From: Eubacteriales bacterium
Lineage (GTDB): Bacteria > Bacillota > Clostridia > Peptostreptococcales > Anaerovoracaceae
Length of the DNA: 6,447 nucleotides
Assembly: GCA_029098205.1 (NCBI GenBank)
Contig: JAQXNW010000050.1
Span: forward strand, 1 to 6,447
Direction: 5' to 3'
Shown here: in pieces, positions 1 through 5,887 of the stretch
Numbering within the stretch: position 1 is the stretch's first letter
Layout of the letters: each line of letters begins with the position of its first letter
Program-made: the position numbers and the translations under genes
Notes under the pieces: generated by a model
What the model was told of the DNA's origin: nothing
Databases searched by the model: none
The model's input: only the letters and a program-made list of their open reading frames with translations

Positions 1-788
1 TGCAGGAAGATAATATTCGGCTTGTTTTCCGTATTCGCCGTATTGGTCGCCGCCGGGAGTTTCATCGTGCCGTCCGAATTCATATATTCATCTTTGCTAA
101 AGATGCTCATTACCGCTTTTTTGCTGTAGTTCGCCGGACGCTTAATGCCGGTGTTCAGCCATGTATTAATAAAGCAGTACGGAACGCCGTAATCTTCGTA
201 CGCATAAGCCAGATTGCCGAAGAATGTATTCAGAATGCCGATTTTGATTCCTCCGAACACAGCGCCGACCGTCACGAGAATCGCGATCAGAATGCCCAGA
301 AGCGTTCTTTTGTACTTTATCTTTTCCGGGCGCTTCGGTCCTTTAAAGAACAGAATCGTGAACGATACAATCGCGATGGTAAGGGCCGCGAGGATCAGAA
401 TGATCTGCATTTTCGAGAAATACGTCGTGATGATCGTCGCGCCGTCTCCCAGATTGGAGAAGTCTTTCACAGTAAACGGCGTCATTCTCTGCGTAAGAAT
501 GATTCCGTTCGTAATGCCGAGGGAAACCCAGACTGCCGATATCAACGTCGTGACAAAGCTCCCTCTTCGGAACAGCGCGGAGATCAGCAGCGTAGAATAG
601 ATAATCAGCGTGTTGATCAGGAAAACAAGCGGTTTCGTGACCAAAAAGTATAGACCGCCGTATCCGGGCATCTGGTTTCTGGCAAGCGTTTCAATCAGCA
701 AATTATATAGGAAAGCGAGAATAAAGCACCATACAAAAGGGTTTCTTACCTTTTCATTATGGTAAAATGCTCTCAGTTTCTTCAGCAT
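1..788 (-). CDS. LTA synthase-like membrane phosphoglycerol transferase (N-terminal part, cut by window edge)
   Basis: The reading frame opens at ATG 788 and stays open for 262 codons to the left edge, so the catalytic part is missing. I see five hydrophobic segments at about residues 18-36, 46-73, 77-98, 127-148 and 162-186. They are followed by a non-membrane stretch with NLAYAYEDYG and GIKRPANYS, and the frame breaks off in KPNIIFLQ (last codon incomplete). Five membrane helices followed by an extracellular sulfatase-fold domain opening with a PNII-(V/F)-xQ-LES-type strand is the LtaS/alkaline phosphatase superfamily layout. These enzymes transfer glycerol phosphate from phosphatidylglycerol onto cell-surface polymers. 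The metal ligands and catalytic threonine lie outside the window, so the substrate cannot be fixed: LTA synthase, LTA primase or another phosphoglycerol transferase or sulfatase remain possible. An AGGAG lies 10 nt before the ATG. The gene starts 31 nt after the rsmA stop, suggesting co-transcription. Confidence 0.8.
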   Translation of the reverse strand, partial: MLKKLRAFYHNEKVRNPFVWCFILAFLYNLLIETLARNQMPGYGGLYFLVTKPLVFLINTLIIYSTLLISALFRRGSFVTTLISAVWVSLGITNGIILTQRMTPFTVKDFSNLGDGATIITTYFSKMQIILILAALTIAIVSFTILFFKGPKRPEKIKYKRTLLGILIAILVTVGAVFGGIKIGILNTFFGNLAYAYEDYGVPYCFINTWLNTGIKRPANYSKKAVMSIFSKDEYMNSDGTMKLPAATNTANTENKPNIIFL

Positions 789-819
789 ATCTTCTGTACT
801 CCTGCTTAATACTTAATCA

Positions 820-1704
820 TTAATCCTGCACACAAACGTTTTCTTCCGAAAGTCCGTCCGCAAGACGCGCGAATTCTGCAAGATCCAGCGTCTCTGCCCG
901 GCGCTTCGGATCGATTCCAGCCGCGTTCAGGCATCTCTCGATTTCATTCTTCGGTTTTCCAAGCCCTGAAAGGGAATTCAGCAGAGTTTTCCTCCGCTGC
1001 TGGAACGCCGCGCGGACCGTGCGGAAATACCATTCCTCACTCTTTGTCTCAACGGCCGGCACCTTCCGGAAACGCATATGAAGAACGGCCGAATCTACCT
1101 TCGGCGCTGGCATGAAATCCTCTTTCGGCACGATCCGGATGATTTCCGCTTCACAGAAATACTGCACCGCCACCGATAAAGCGCCATATGCTTTCGTCCC
1201 GGGTCCCGAAGCGATCCGTTCCGCCACTTCCTTCTGCACCATGACCGTAAGACTTTCCGCTGCCGGACGGCTTTTCAGAATCGCCATCAGAATCGGCGTC
1301 GTTATATAGTAAGGAAGGTTTCCCATTATTTTTACCGGGGCGTCCTTCCGAAGCCATTTTTCTTTCTCATCGGTCAGAAGCGACGGGATGTCCTGTTTCA
1401 GTATATCCCCGGAAATAATATTCACATTATGATATTCCGATAAAGTAAAGTCAAGAATCGGAAGAAGCTCCTCATCCACCTCGACCGCGGTCACATGCCC
1501 GGCACGTTCGCATAAAACGCTTGTAAGCGTGCCGATGCCGGGACCGATTTCCAGGACATAATCATCCGGCCCGACCGCCGCGGCATCCGCCATATCCTCC
1601 AGCACGCTGCCGTTTGTCAGGAAATTCTGTCCAAGATTTTTCGAAAAACGAAATTTATACTGATTCCGGATCATCCGGATCATCGACGGATCGTAAAGCT
1701 TCAT
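820..1704 (-). CDS. rsmA: 16S rRNA (adenine1518-N6/adenine1519-N6)-dimethyltransferase
   Basis: RsmA (KsgA) uses S-adenosylmethionine to dimethylate two adjacent adenosines in the 3' terminal hairpin of 16S rRNA during late 30S assembly in the cytoplasm. The 294-residue length is normal. Visible motifs are the N-terminal FSKNLGQNFL (residues 20-29), the SAM-binding motif I LEIGPGIGTLT (51-61), the acidic strand end AVEVDEEL (73-80), the catalytic motif IV NLPYY (129-133), and the family's C-terminal FQQRRKTLLNSL (234-245) and RAETLDLAEFARLAD (269-283). The ATG at 1704 lies inside the end of rnmV (50 nt overlap) and has its own AGAGAGGA site 5 nt upstream, so the overlap looks real and suggests translational coupling. 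Another in-frame ATG at residue 8 has no comparable site. The rnmV-rsmA pairing is common in Firmicutes and joins two rRNA-processing activities. Confidence 0.97.
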   Translation of the reverse strand: MKLYDPSMIRMIRNQYKFRFSKNLGQNFLTNGSVLEDMADAAAVGPDDYVLEIGPGIGTLTSVLCERAGHVTAVEVDEELLPILDFTLSEYHNVNIISGDILKQDIPSLLTDEKEKWLRKDAPVKIMGNLPYYITTPILMAILKSRPAAESLTVMVQKEVAERIASGPGTKAYGALSVAVQYFCEAEIIRIVPKEDFMPAPKVDSAVLHMRFRKVPAVETKSEEWYFRTVRAAFQQRRKTLLNSLSGLGKPKNEIERCLNAAGIDPKRRAETLDLAEFARLADGLSEENVCVQD

Positions 1705-2230
1705 AGAATTCCTCTCTGCGTATTCCGCTGCTGTTCAGCCTGCGGAGCATGGTTCCGGTATTCGCGTATCCAATTCCGAGCTGGTTTCCGATTTTTTCCC
1801 GAAGAGACCGGCTTCCTTTCCGGCCGCTAAGCCCGGCCTCGATGAGATCCTTCATCCGGAATTCGCCCGCATTCGCGGACGAACTTGCCCTGGCCTTCGA
1901 CAAAGCTTCCCTGATGGCTTCCGGTGAAGCGTTTTCAACACCGATATCGCCTTTCTTCAAAGCTTCGGACTTCGGAAGAAACGCGTTCTTTGCATCCGGA
2001 AAACGCTCCATTACCTTCTTTCGAATGGATTCCCCCGCATGATCCGGATCGGTGAGGATAATAATCCCCCGCCCGCTTTCACTTGCTTTCGAAAGCCTCG
2101 GCCAGATGGAAACCGAAAGTCCGAATCCATGCGTTTCCGCCGTTTCCGCGTCCACCGCCTGCAGTACCGCCCGGGTGTCATCCTTTCCTTCTACGACAAT
2201 GATTTCCTGGATTTTTTCTCTTTTCTCCAA
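1655..2230 (-). CDS. rnmV: Ribonuclease M5 (5S rRNA maturation), TTG start
   Basis: RNase M5 cleaves 5S rRNA precursor on both strands of a double-helical region to give mature 5S rRNA. In Bacillus it needs ribosomal protein L18. The protein is 191 residues, the usual size. The N-terminal half is a Toprim domain: IIVVEGKDD with catalytic glutamate E14 (residues 10-18), THGFGLS (33-39), and LTDPDHAGESIRKK with D61 and D63 (59-72), followed by GDIGVENAS (94-102). The C-terminal part, from about residue 127, carries the M5-specific LSGRKGSRSLREKIGNQLGI and a run through NTGTMLRRLNSSGI. No ATG or GTG is available near the N-terminus. The first possible start is TTG at 2230, three codons before the usual basic leader, with GGGGAG 4 nt upstream. 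The gene begins 17 nt after the upstream division gene's stop, and its 3' end overlaps rsmA. Confidence 0.96.
   Translation of the reverse strand: MEKREKIQEIIVVEGKDDTRAVLQAVDAETAETHGFGLSVSIWPRLSKASESGRGIIILTDPDHAGESIRKKVMERFPDAKNAFLPKSEALKKGDIGVENASPEAIREALSKARASSSANAGEFRMKDLIEAGLSGRKGSRSLREKIGNQLGIGYANTGTMLRRLNSSGIRREEFYEALRSVDDPDDPESV
1705..1717 (-). promoter_or_regulatory. Ribosome binding site for rsmA inside the rnmV coding region
   Basis: AGAGAGGA lies 5 nt before the rsmA ATG at 1704, within the last codons of rnmV. Its presence supports the ATG at 1704 and a real 50-nt overlap rather than a later start. Confidence 0.7.
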
Positions 2231-2240
2231 CGCTCTCCCC
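2231..2240 (-). promoter_or_regulatory. Ribosome binding site that fixes the TTG start of rnmV
   Basis: On the coding strand GGGGAGAG ends two bases before the TTG at 2230, leaving 4 nt between the GGGGAG core and the start codon. No ATG, GTG or other TTG lies between this site and the Toprim IIVVEG strand, so this site decides the start. The spacing is on the short side. Confidence 0.7.
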
Positions 2241-2247
2241 TTTGTAT

Positions 2248-2592
2248 CTATTTGCCGGAGCCCGCATTATTTCCTGAATCCTGCTCATCTTCAATGATAA
2301 AAAGAGTTTCGCCCGGCTTAATCAGTTTCAGCTGCTGCCTGGCCTGTTTCTCTATATAGTTTTTGTCATTGACGTTCTTCAGCTCTTTCTGAAGCTTCGC
2401 CTTCTGCACGGTGAGTTGTTTGTTCTCTCTTTTAAGTTCTTTCTGCTCAGCCCGAAGCGTCCAGACATTCCGCACAGAAACCGCGAAAAGCAGGACAATA
2501 ATCAGCAGAACGCCGAACATAATCAGTCTGGATGTACTGATCCGCCTCTTCTTTCTGCTCTTTTTCAGTTTTCGCTCTCTTTCGCTTTTCAT
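2248..2592 (-). CDS. FtsB/DivIC-family septum formation initiator
   Basis: This small bitopic membrane protein (114 residues) resembles FtsB/DivIC, which with FtsL and DivIB/FtsQ forms the divisome subcomplex controlling septal peptidoglycan synthesis. Residues 1-21 are very basic (a cytoplasmic tail rich in K and R). A single membrane helix covers about 22-40. A heptad-patterned coiled coil with many K, E, Q and L follows at about 44-76, then the family's conserved tail NYIEKQARQQLKLIKPGETLFII (78-100, split here as NYIEKQARQQ and LKLIKPGETLFII), equivalent to the EYIE-xxAR-xxLgxvkPGE pattern of DivIC. The end is acidic then Gly/Asn/Ser-rich. The frame stays open upstream into the dnaD-like gene, but ATG 2592 is chosen because TGGAG lies 6 nt upstream and the basic tail starts there. 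FtsB and DivIC cannot be told apart from sequence alone, so no symbol is given. Its place between primosome and rRNA genes is not diagnostic. Confidence 0.85.
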   Translation of the reverse strand: MKSERERKLKKSRKKRRISTSRLIMFGVLLIIVLLFAVSVRNVWTLRAEQKELKRENKQLTVQKAKLQKELKNVNDKNYIEKQARQQLKLIKPGETLFIIEDEQDSGNNAGSGK

Positions 2593-2648
2593 AGGCTGCT
2601 CCAAAGTTTTCCGAGGCTTTCCCTGATTCCGACTGCTCCTGCCTTTGA

Positions 2649-3905
2649 CTACTCCTGCTTCTGCGTCTTCTTCCACTCCGCCGCTTCGCGCATTCTTTCC
2701 TCCGCACAGCTGCACCGCTCCCCGCTGTCTGTAATCCCGGTATCCCTGCACTTATCGCAGCAGTAGCGGACATCAGTATAATCAATGTTGTAATCATGCT
2801 CCGCGAGAAGGAAAGCCCGCTCCTCTGCCAGAGAATCAATCTTCTTTTTCATGGCTTCAGCTTCCGGACCGCCTCCGGAAAGAAGAAGCTTTGTCAAAGA
2901 AGTATTCAGCGTCCGGTTCTCTTCGTCAATTCGAACGATTTTTGGAATCGCGCGGTATACCTCGCGGAGTCTTTCATCCGCTTCTTTTTCTTCCTTCTTC
3001 CGGAGATATTCGTAATACCGCTTTAGATCCGATTGCGTGACAGGATCGGAGTCGTTGATGTCATTTCCGTTTTTCTCCGCCTCGTTCTTCCAGTTTTCAA
3101 GAACGCGGTTCACATAATTGAAATTCGGATTGGAAATGCCCGCAGTTTTTCCGCATGCTTCGAGGATCCGGCTCATGGAATACCCCATATCATCCAGCCA
3201 GCTGTCCATCATCCTCTTTTCCTGTGCTGTCGCATTACGGGTAAATCCAAGCTCGCGAAGGATCGTGCGGTAATCGTTATGCCGTTTATCTGTTTCCTCC
3301 AGGTAATTTTCCACATCCTCTTTCGTGTGGAGGCCCTTCCCTTCCCAGGTGTGAAGCACGCGGGAAATGTATTTGACGCTGTCTTTGCCCCTCTTCAGGC
3401 TGTATTCTGCCGCGAAAAGGATCATCTCTTTCGAGATCCTTTCCTCGTCCATCCAGTCCAGAAATTCTCCGACCTCTGAAGAACTGAGCGTCCGTCCGAA
3501 CATGCGCTCTATGGTATCGAACATCTCTTTCTTCTCGCTGCCGCTGAGATCGGGTTCTTCCTGCGTTTCCTCAGGCTTCACGTCTCCGGGCGCATACATC
3601 AGCTCTTTCAGGCTGATAAACTCCACCGCTGGTTCGATTCCCGCTTCCGCGGAGTAGGACCTTCGGACAGCTCCCATGCTTTCCCAGTATTCCCATGCGT
3701 CTGCCACGGTCTTCTCATCAATGCCCAGCTGCTCCGCCATGGTCTGATTGTTCATCGCGAGCTCCGCCTCCGCGTACATCGATGCGTAGACAAAGACCTT
3801 CACATAATCTCCCGGCGCCGCCGGCAGGTATTCATTTATGAAAATATTTTCAAGATGCGAATCTTTTAAATAAAGATCCTTCGTTTTCTGCTTCGTAAAA
3901 TTCAT
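2649..3905 (-). CDS. DnaD-family primosome protein with a loader-like C-terminal cysteine domain
   Basis: 418 residues, longer than Bacillus DnaD (about 230). The N-terminus (about 10-110) resembles the DnaD winged-helix domain: FINEYLPAAPGDYVKVFVY, then a helix-turn-helix-like stretch (MAEQLGIDEKTVADAWEYWESMGAV). After an acidic linker come two DnaD (PF07261-type) domains at about 125-205 and 212-277, each ending in the signature YxxxxLxxW (YISRVLHTW 179-187 and YVNRVLENW 264-272). A charged helix follows. Residues about 308-408 resemble the N-terminal region of clostridial DnaC/DnaI-type loaders: VYRAIPKIVRIDEE, helix-rich KKKIDSLAEERAFLL, then Cys383-x2-Cys386-RDTG and Cys398-x-Cys400, a likely zinc site. 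The protein stops there, with no Walker motifs. Role by family: DNA binding and remodelling during replication restart and initiation, upstream of helicase loading. It follows dnaB by 83 nt. The ATG at 3905 has no Shine-Dalgarno sequence but matches where the conserved N-terminus begins. The DnaD call is firm; the loader-domain call is my inference. Confidence 0.88.
   Translation of the reverse strand: MNFTKQKTKDLYLKDSHLENIFINEYLPAAPGDYVKVFVYASMYAEAELAMNNQTMAEQLGIDEKTVADAWEYWESMGAVRRSYSAEAGIEPAVEFISLKELMYAPGDVKPEETQEEPDLSGSEKKEMFDTIERMFGRTLSSSEVGEFLDWMDEERISKEMILFAAEYSLKRGKDSVKYISRVLHTWEGKGLHTKEDVENYLEETDKRHNDYRTILRELGFTRNATAQEKRMMDSWLDDMGYSMSRILEACGKTAGISNPNFNYVNRVLENWKNEAEKNGNDINDSDPVTQSDLKRYYEYLRKKEEKEADERLREVYRAIPKIVRIDEENRTLNTSLTKLLLSGGGPEAEAMKKKIDSLAEERAFLLAEHDYNIDYTDVRYCCDKCRDTGITDSGERCSCAEERMREAAEWKKTQKQE
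2682..2984 (-). other. Loader N-domain-like segment inside the DnaD-family protein
   Basis: This covers codons about 308-408 of the DnaD-family gene. In clostridial DnaC/DnaI-type helicase loaders I recall an N-terminal region with the layout: helix with VYxxxPxixxID, second helix with a kkkIxxLxxER pattern, a Y-x-x-D-Y stretch, then CxxCxDTGxxxxGxxCxC directly before the AAA+ module. The same order appears here: EVYRAIPKIVRIDEE, MKKKIDSLAEERAFLLAEHD, IDYTDVRYCCDKCRDTG, GERCSC. In DnaI-type loaders the N-domain is a zinc-binding region that contacts the replicative helicase. Here it is followed by only 18 residues and a stop. The match is from memory of the family pattern, not a search. Confidence 0.65.
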
Positions 3906-3908
3906 ATC

Positions 3909-3993
3909 GATCAGTTTTTGATCCGGTTTTCCGCCGATCCGTCTTTTTGATCAGACATTTCGGTCAGGATTTATGATCTGTTTTTCGATCAGG
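3909..3993. repeat. GATC-rich intergenic cluster with three T5-GATC direct repeats
   Basis: The gap between dnaB and the dnaD-like gene, plus the end of dnaB, holds six GATC tetramers starting at 3909, 3920, 3936, 3949, 3975 and 3987. On the plus strand three of them sit in a shared pattern, TTTTT-(C)-GATC-(A/C)(G): at 3914-3926, 3943-3955 and 3980-3993. Random sequence would give well under one GATC in this length. The region has no usable Shine-Dalgarno sequence for the following gene, and no stable hairpin plus T-run that would make a terminator in the direction of transcription. The role is unknown: a binding site, a methylation-sensitive element or a decayed repeat are all possible. Confidence 0.6.
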
Positions 3994-5302
3994 CTTTGTC
4001 CGCGAATTTCGTGTACCGAGCAACCCAGGTAAGCTCTACAGTTCCGGTCGGCCCGCTTCTGTGCTTGGCCAGATTCACCTCGCAGACGCCCGGCTTGTCC
4101 GAATCCTCGTTATAATAATCGTCACGATAAAGAAAGATAACAATATCCGCGTCCTGCTCGATCGCTCCGGATTCTCTAAGATCCGACAGAATCGGGCGGT
4201 GATTCGGGCGCTGCTCCGGCGCACGGGAAAGCTGAGACAGAACAATAATCGGGCAGTCCATTTCCCTCGCCAGAAGCTTCAGATACCGCGACAGATTGCT
4301 GATCTCCTGCTGGCGGCTGTCTGCCCGGCCGATTCCTTCCATCAGCTGCAGATAGTCGATGACAACAAGGTCCAGACCGCTCTCCGCTTTTAGACGCCGG
4401 CATTTATTCCGGATTTCGAATACCGAAAGATTCGATGTATCATCAATATAGATGGATGCCCCGGATAAAGTATCGGACGCATTCAGAATCCTTTCCCAGT
4501 CATTCCTCTTAATCTCTCCCTTTTTAATATTTTCCATGTCCACTTTCGCTTCCATGGCAAGCATTCTCTGTCCGAGCTGCTCCTTCGACATCTCCAGACT
4601 GAAAATCAAAACGTGCGCGCCGGCTTTAAGAGCCGCGTTCTGCGCAATATTAAGAGCGAATGCGGTTTTCCCCATAGCAGGCCGTGCGGCCACAATCACC
4701 AGATCGGATTTATGAAATCCTGCGGTGATTTCATCAAGCCGTTCAAACCCCGTTGTAAGTCCGGTAACCTGCCCCTGATTTTTCACGGCTTCATTTAAAA
4801 TATCAATATCCGTAAGCAGTACTTCGGAAAGCGGCGTGAAGTCACGGCTCTGCCGGGACTGCGCCACTGCGAAAACTGTCTTTTCCGCGTAGTCTACGAT
4901 ATCCTGCGCCGGATCGCTGTTGTCATAGCATTTTTTCCGGATTTTATCCGCGCTCTCGATCAGCTGCCTGAGAGAAGATGACTCCGCGACAATCTTCGCG
5001 TATTCCATCGCATTGCTGGTCGACGGTACTTCTCCAGATATTTCCGCGATATATGCCCGTCCGCCTGCTTTCTCCAGCTTTTTCTGTTTTTTGAGTTCCT
5101 CTGAAACCGTTATGATATCGATCGCTTTATTCTTGGAAAACATTTCCAGCATGACGCTGAACATTTCCTGATGTTTCGGATCGTAAAAATCCTCCGGTTT
5201 CAGGATTTCCGAAGCGTCTGCCATCGCGTCCCGGCTGACCAGCGCGGCGCCCAGTACGGATCGTTCCGCATCTACATTATGCGGAGGTACATTATCTGGC
5301 AT
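3989..5302 (-). CDS. dnaB: Replicative DNA helicase DnaB (DnaC in Bacillus naming)
   Basis: The hexameric 5'-3' helicase unwinds DNA at the replication fork and recruits primase. Its 437 residues are a normal length for Firmicutes, with no intein. The N-terminal helical domain starts at NVPPHNVDAERSVLGAAL (4-21), followed by a linker and the RecA-like C-terminal domain. The signatures are Walker A ARPAMGKTA (206-214), SLEMS (235-239), Walker B LVVIDYLQL (312-320), LSQLSR (355-360), the DLRESGAIEQDAD motif (374-386), and LAKHRSGPTG (411-420), which holds the arginine-finger region. The ATG at 5302 has AAGGAG 7 nt upstream, and the protein begins where family members do. It lies 72 nt downstream of rplI, the widespread rplI-dnaB order. 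The dnaD-like gene follows, which places helicase and putative helicase-loading factor in one transcript. Confidence 0.98.
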   Translation of the reverse strand: MPDNVPPHNVDAERSVLGAALVSRDAMADASEILKPEDFYDPKHQEMFSVMLEMFSKNKAIDIITVSEELKKQKKLEKAGGRAYIAEISGEVPSTSNAMEYAKIVAESSSLRQLIESADKIRKKCYDNSDPAQDIVDYAEKTVFAVAQSRQSRDFTPLSEVLLTDIDILNEAVKNQGQVTGLTTGFERLDEITAGFHKSDLVIVAARPAMGKTAFALNIAQNAALKAGAHVLIFSLEMSKEQLGQRMLAMEAKVDMENIKKGEIKRNDWERILNASDTLSGASIYIDDTSNLSVFEIRNKCRRLKAESGLDLVVIDYLQLMEGIGRADSRQQEISNLSRYLKLLAREMDCPIIVLSQLSRAPEQRPNHRPILSDLRESGAIEQDADIVIFLYRDDYYNEDSDKPGVCEVNLAKHRSGPTGTVELTWVARYTKFADKA

Positions 5303-5374
5303 TCCGCATCTCCTTCCGTCCTGCAGCTTTCCACCTTTTCGTACTTGTTCTTTACTGTGTTCTCTGCTTTTCCG

Positions 5375-5821
5375 TTATTCGTCCGCGACTTCGACGGTCA
5401 TTTCCGCGTTAATATCCTGATACAGCTTAACCTGTACATGGAATGTTCCTAAATTTTTAATCGGCGCATTGAGCTTTACCTTCTTGCGATCGATTTTGAT
5501 ATTCTCCTGCTTCTCCAGCGCGTCCGTGATATCCTTCGTTGTGATGGATCCAAACAGTCTTCCTCCTTCGCCGGATCTTGTCCTGATCGTTACCACTGTA
5601 TTTTCAAGACGCTTTTTAGCTGACTCCGCTTCCGCTTTCTTTTCAGCTTCCTCTTCCGCCAGCTTCGCCTGAAGCCGTTCATGCTTCTTCATATTCTCTT
5701 TCGTCGCTTCCATGGCGAGGCCCTTTGGAATCAGCATGTTACGGGCATATCCGTCGCTGACATTGACAACCTTGCCTGCCTGGCCGCTTCCTTTGACATC
5801 CTTAAGAAGTATTACTTTCAT
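5375..5821 (-). CDS. rplI: 50S ribosomal protein L9
   Basis: L9 binds 23S rRNA near the L1 stalk base with its N-domain and projects its C-domain from the ribosome. It influences reading-frame maintenance. The 148-residue length is standard. The N-terminal rRNA-binding domain is [19 protein letters not shown], with the L9 signature continuing through [17 protein letters not shown] (20-36). Next is the long exposed connecting helix, rich in Glu, Lys and Ala (about 40-73), then the C-domain with [13 protein letters not shown] (86-98) and the conserved basic strand. The ATG at 5821 has a strong purine-rich site (AAAGGAGAGGAG) upstream. It sits 66 nt after gdpP and 72 nt before dnaB, the classical Firmicutes gdpP-rplI-dnaB arrangement. 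Confidence 0.98.
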   Translation of the reverse strand: MKVILLKDVKGSGQAGKVVNVSDGYARNMLIPKGLAMEATKENMKKHERLQAKLAEEEAEKKAEAESAKKRLENTVVTIRTRSGEGGRLFGSITTKDITDALEKQENIKIDRKKVKLNAPIKNLGTFHVQVKLYQDINAEMTVEVADE

Positions 5822-5887
5822 ATCCCTTCTCCTCTCCTTTTGTTTCTCTTCTTATTTCTATATATGCTCTCTGACCCGTCAGCCTCT

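Noticed and set aside
214..600. Plus-strand open frame of 128 codons
   Set aside because: It lies antisense to the LTA synthase-like gene, whose five membrane helices and family motifs are clear. The plus-strand translation resembles nothing and has no ribosome binding site I can identify.
2593..2751. Longer N-terminus for the FtsB/DivIC-like protein, reading up to 2751
   Set aside because: The extra 53 residues would overlap the end of the dnaD-like gene, have no family resemblance, and bypass the good ribosome binding site before ATG 2592.
3033..3479. Plus-strand open frame of 148 codons opposite the dnaD-like gene
   Set aside because: It is antisense to a gene with clear DnaD signatures. 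Its length reflects the codon bias of the real gene.
3906..3950. Hairpin CGG-AAAA-CCG flanked by GATC as an RNA switch or terminator
   Set aside because: The paired core is 3 bp with a bulge before the GATC pairs, which is too weak to support a structural call.
5871..5882. Inverted repeat CTGAC-CC-GTCAG between gdpP and rplI as a terminator
   Set aside because: The stem is only 5 bp with a 2-nt loop and there is no T-run after it in the direction of transcription, so it does not look like an intrinsic terminator.
5822..5887. Promoter for rplI around the TATATA stretch
   Set aside because: The best -35-like hexamer (CTGACG) lies only 12 to 14 nt from the TATA-like element, too close for a standard housekeeping promoter.
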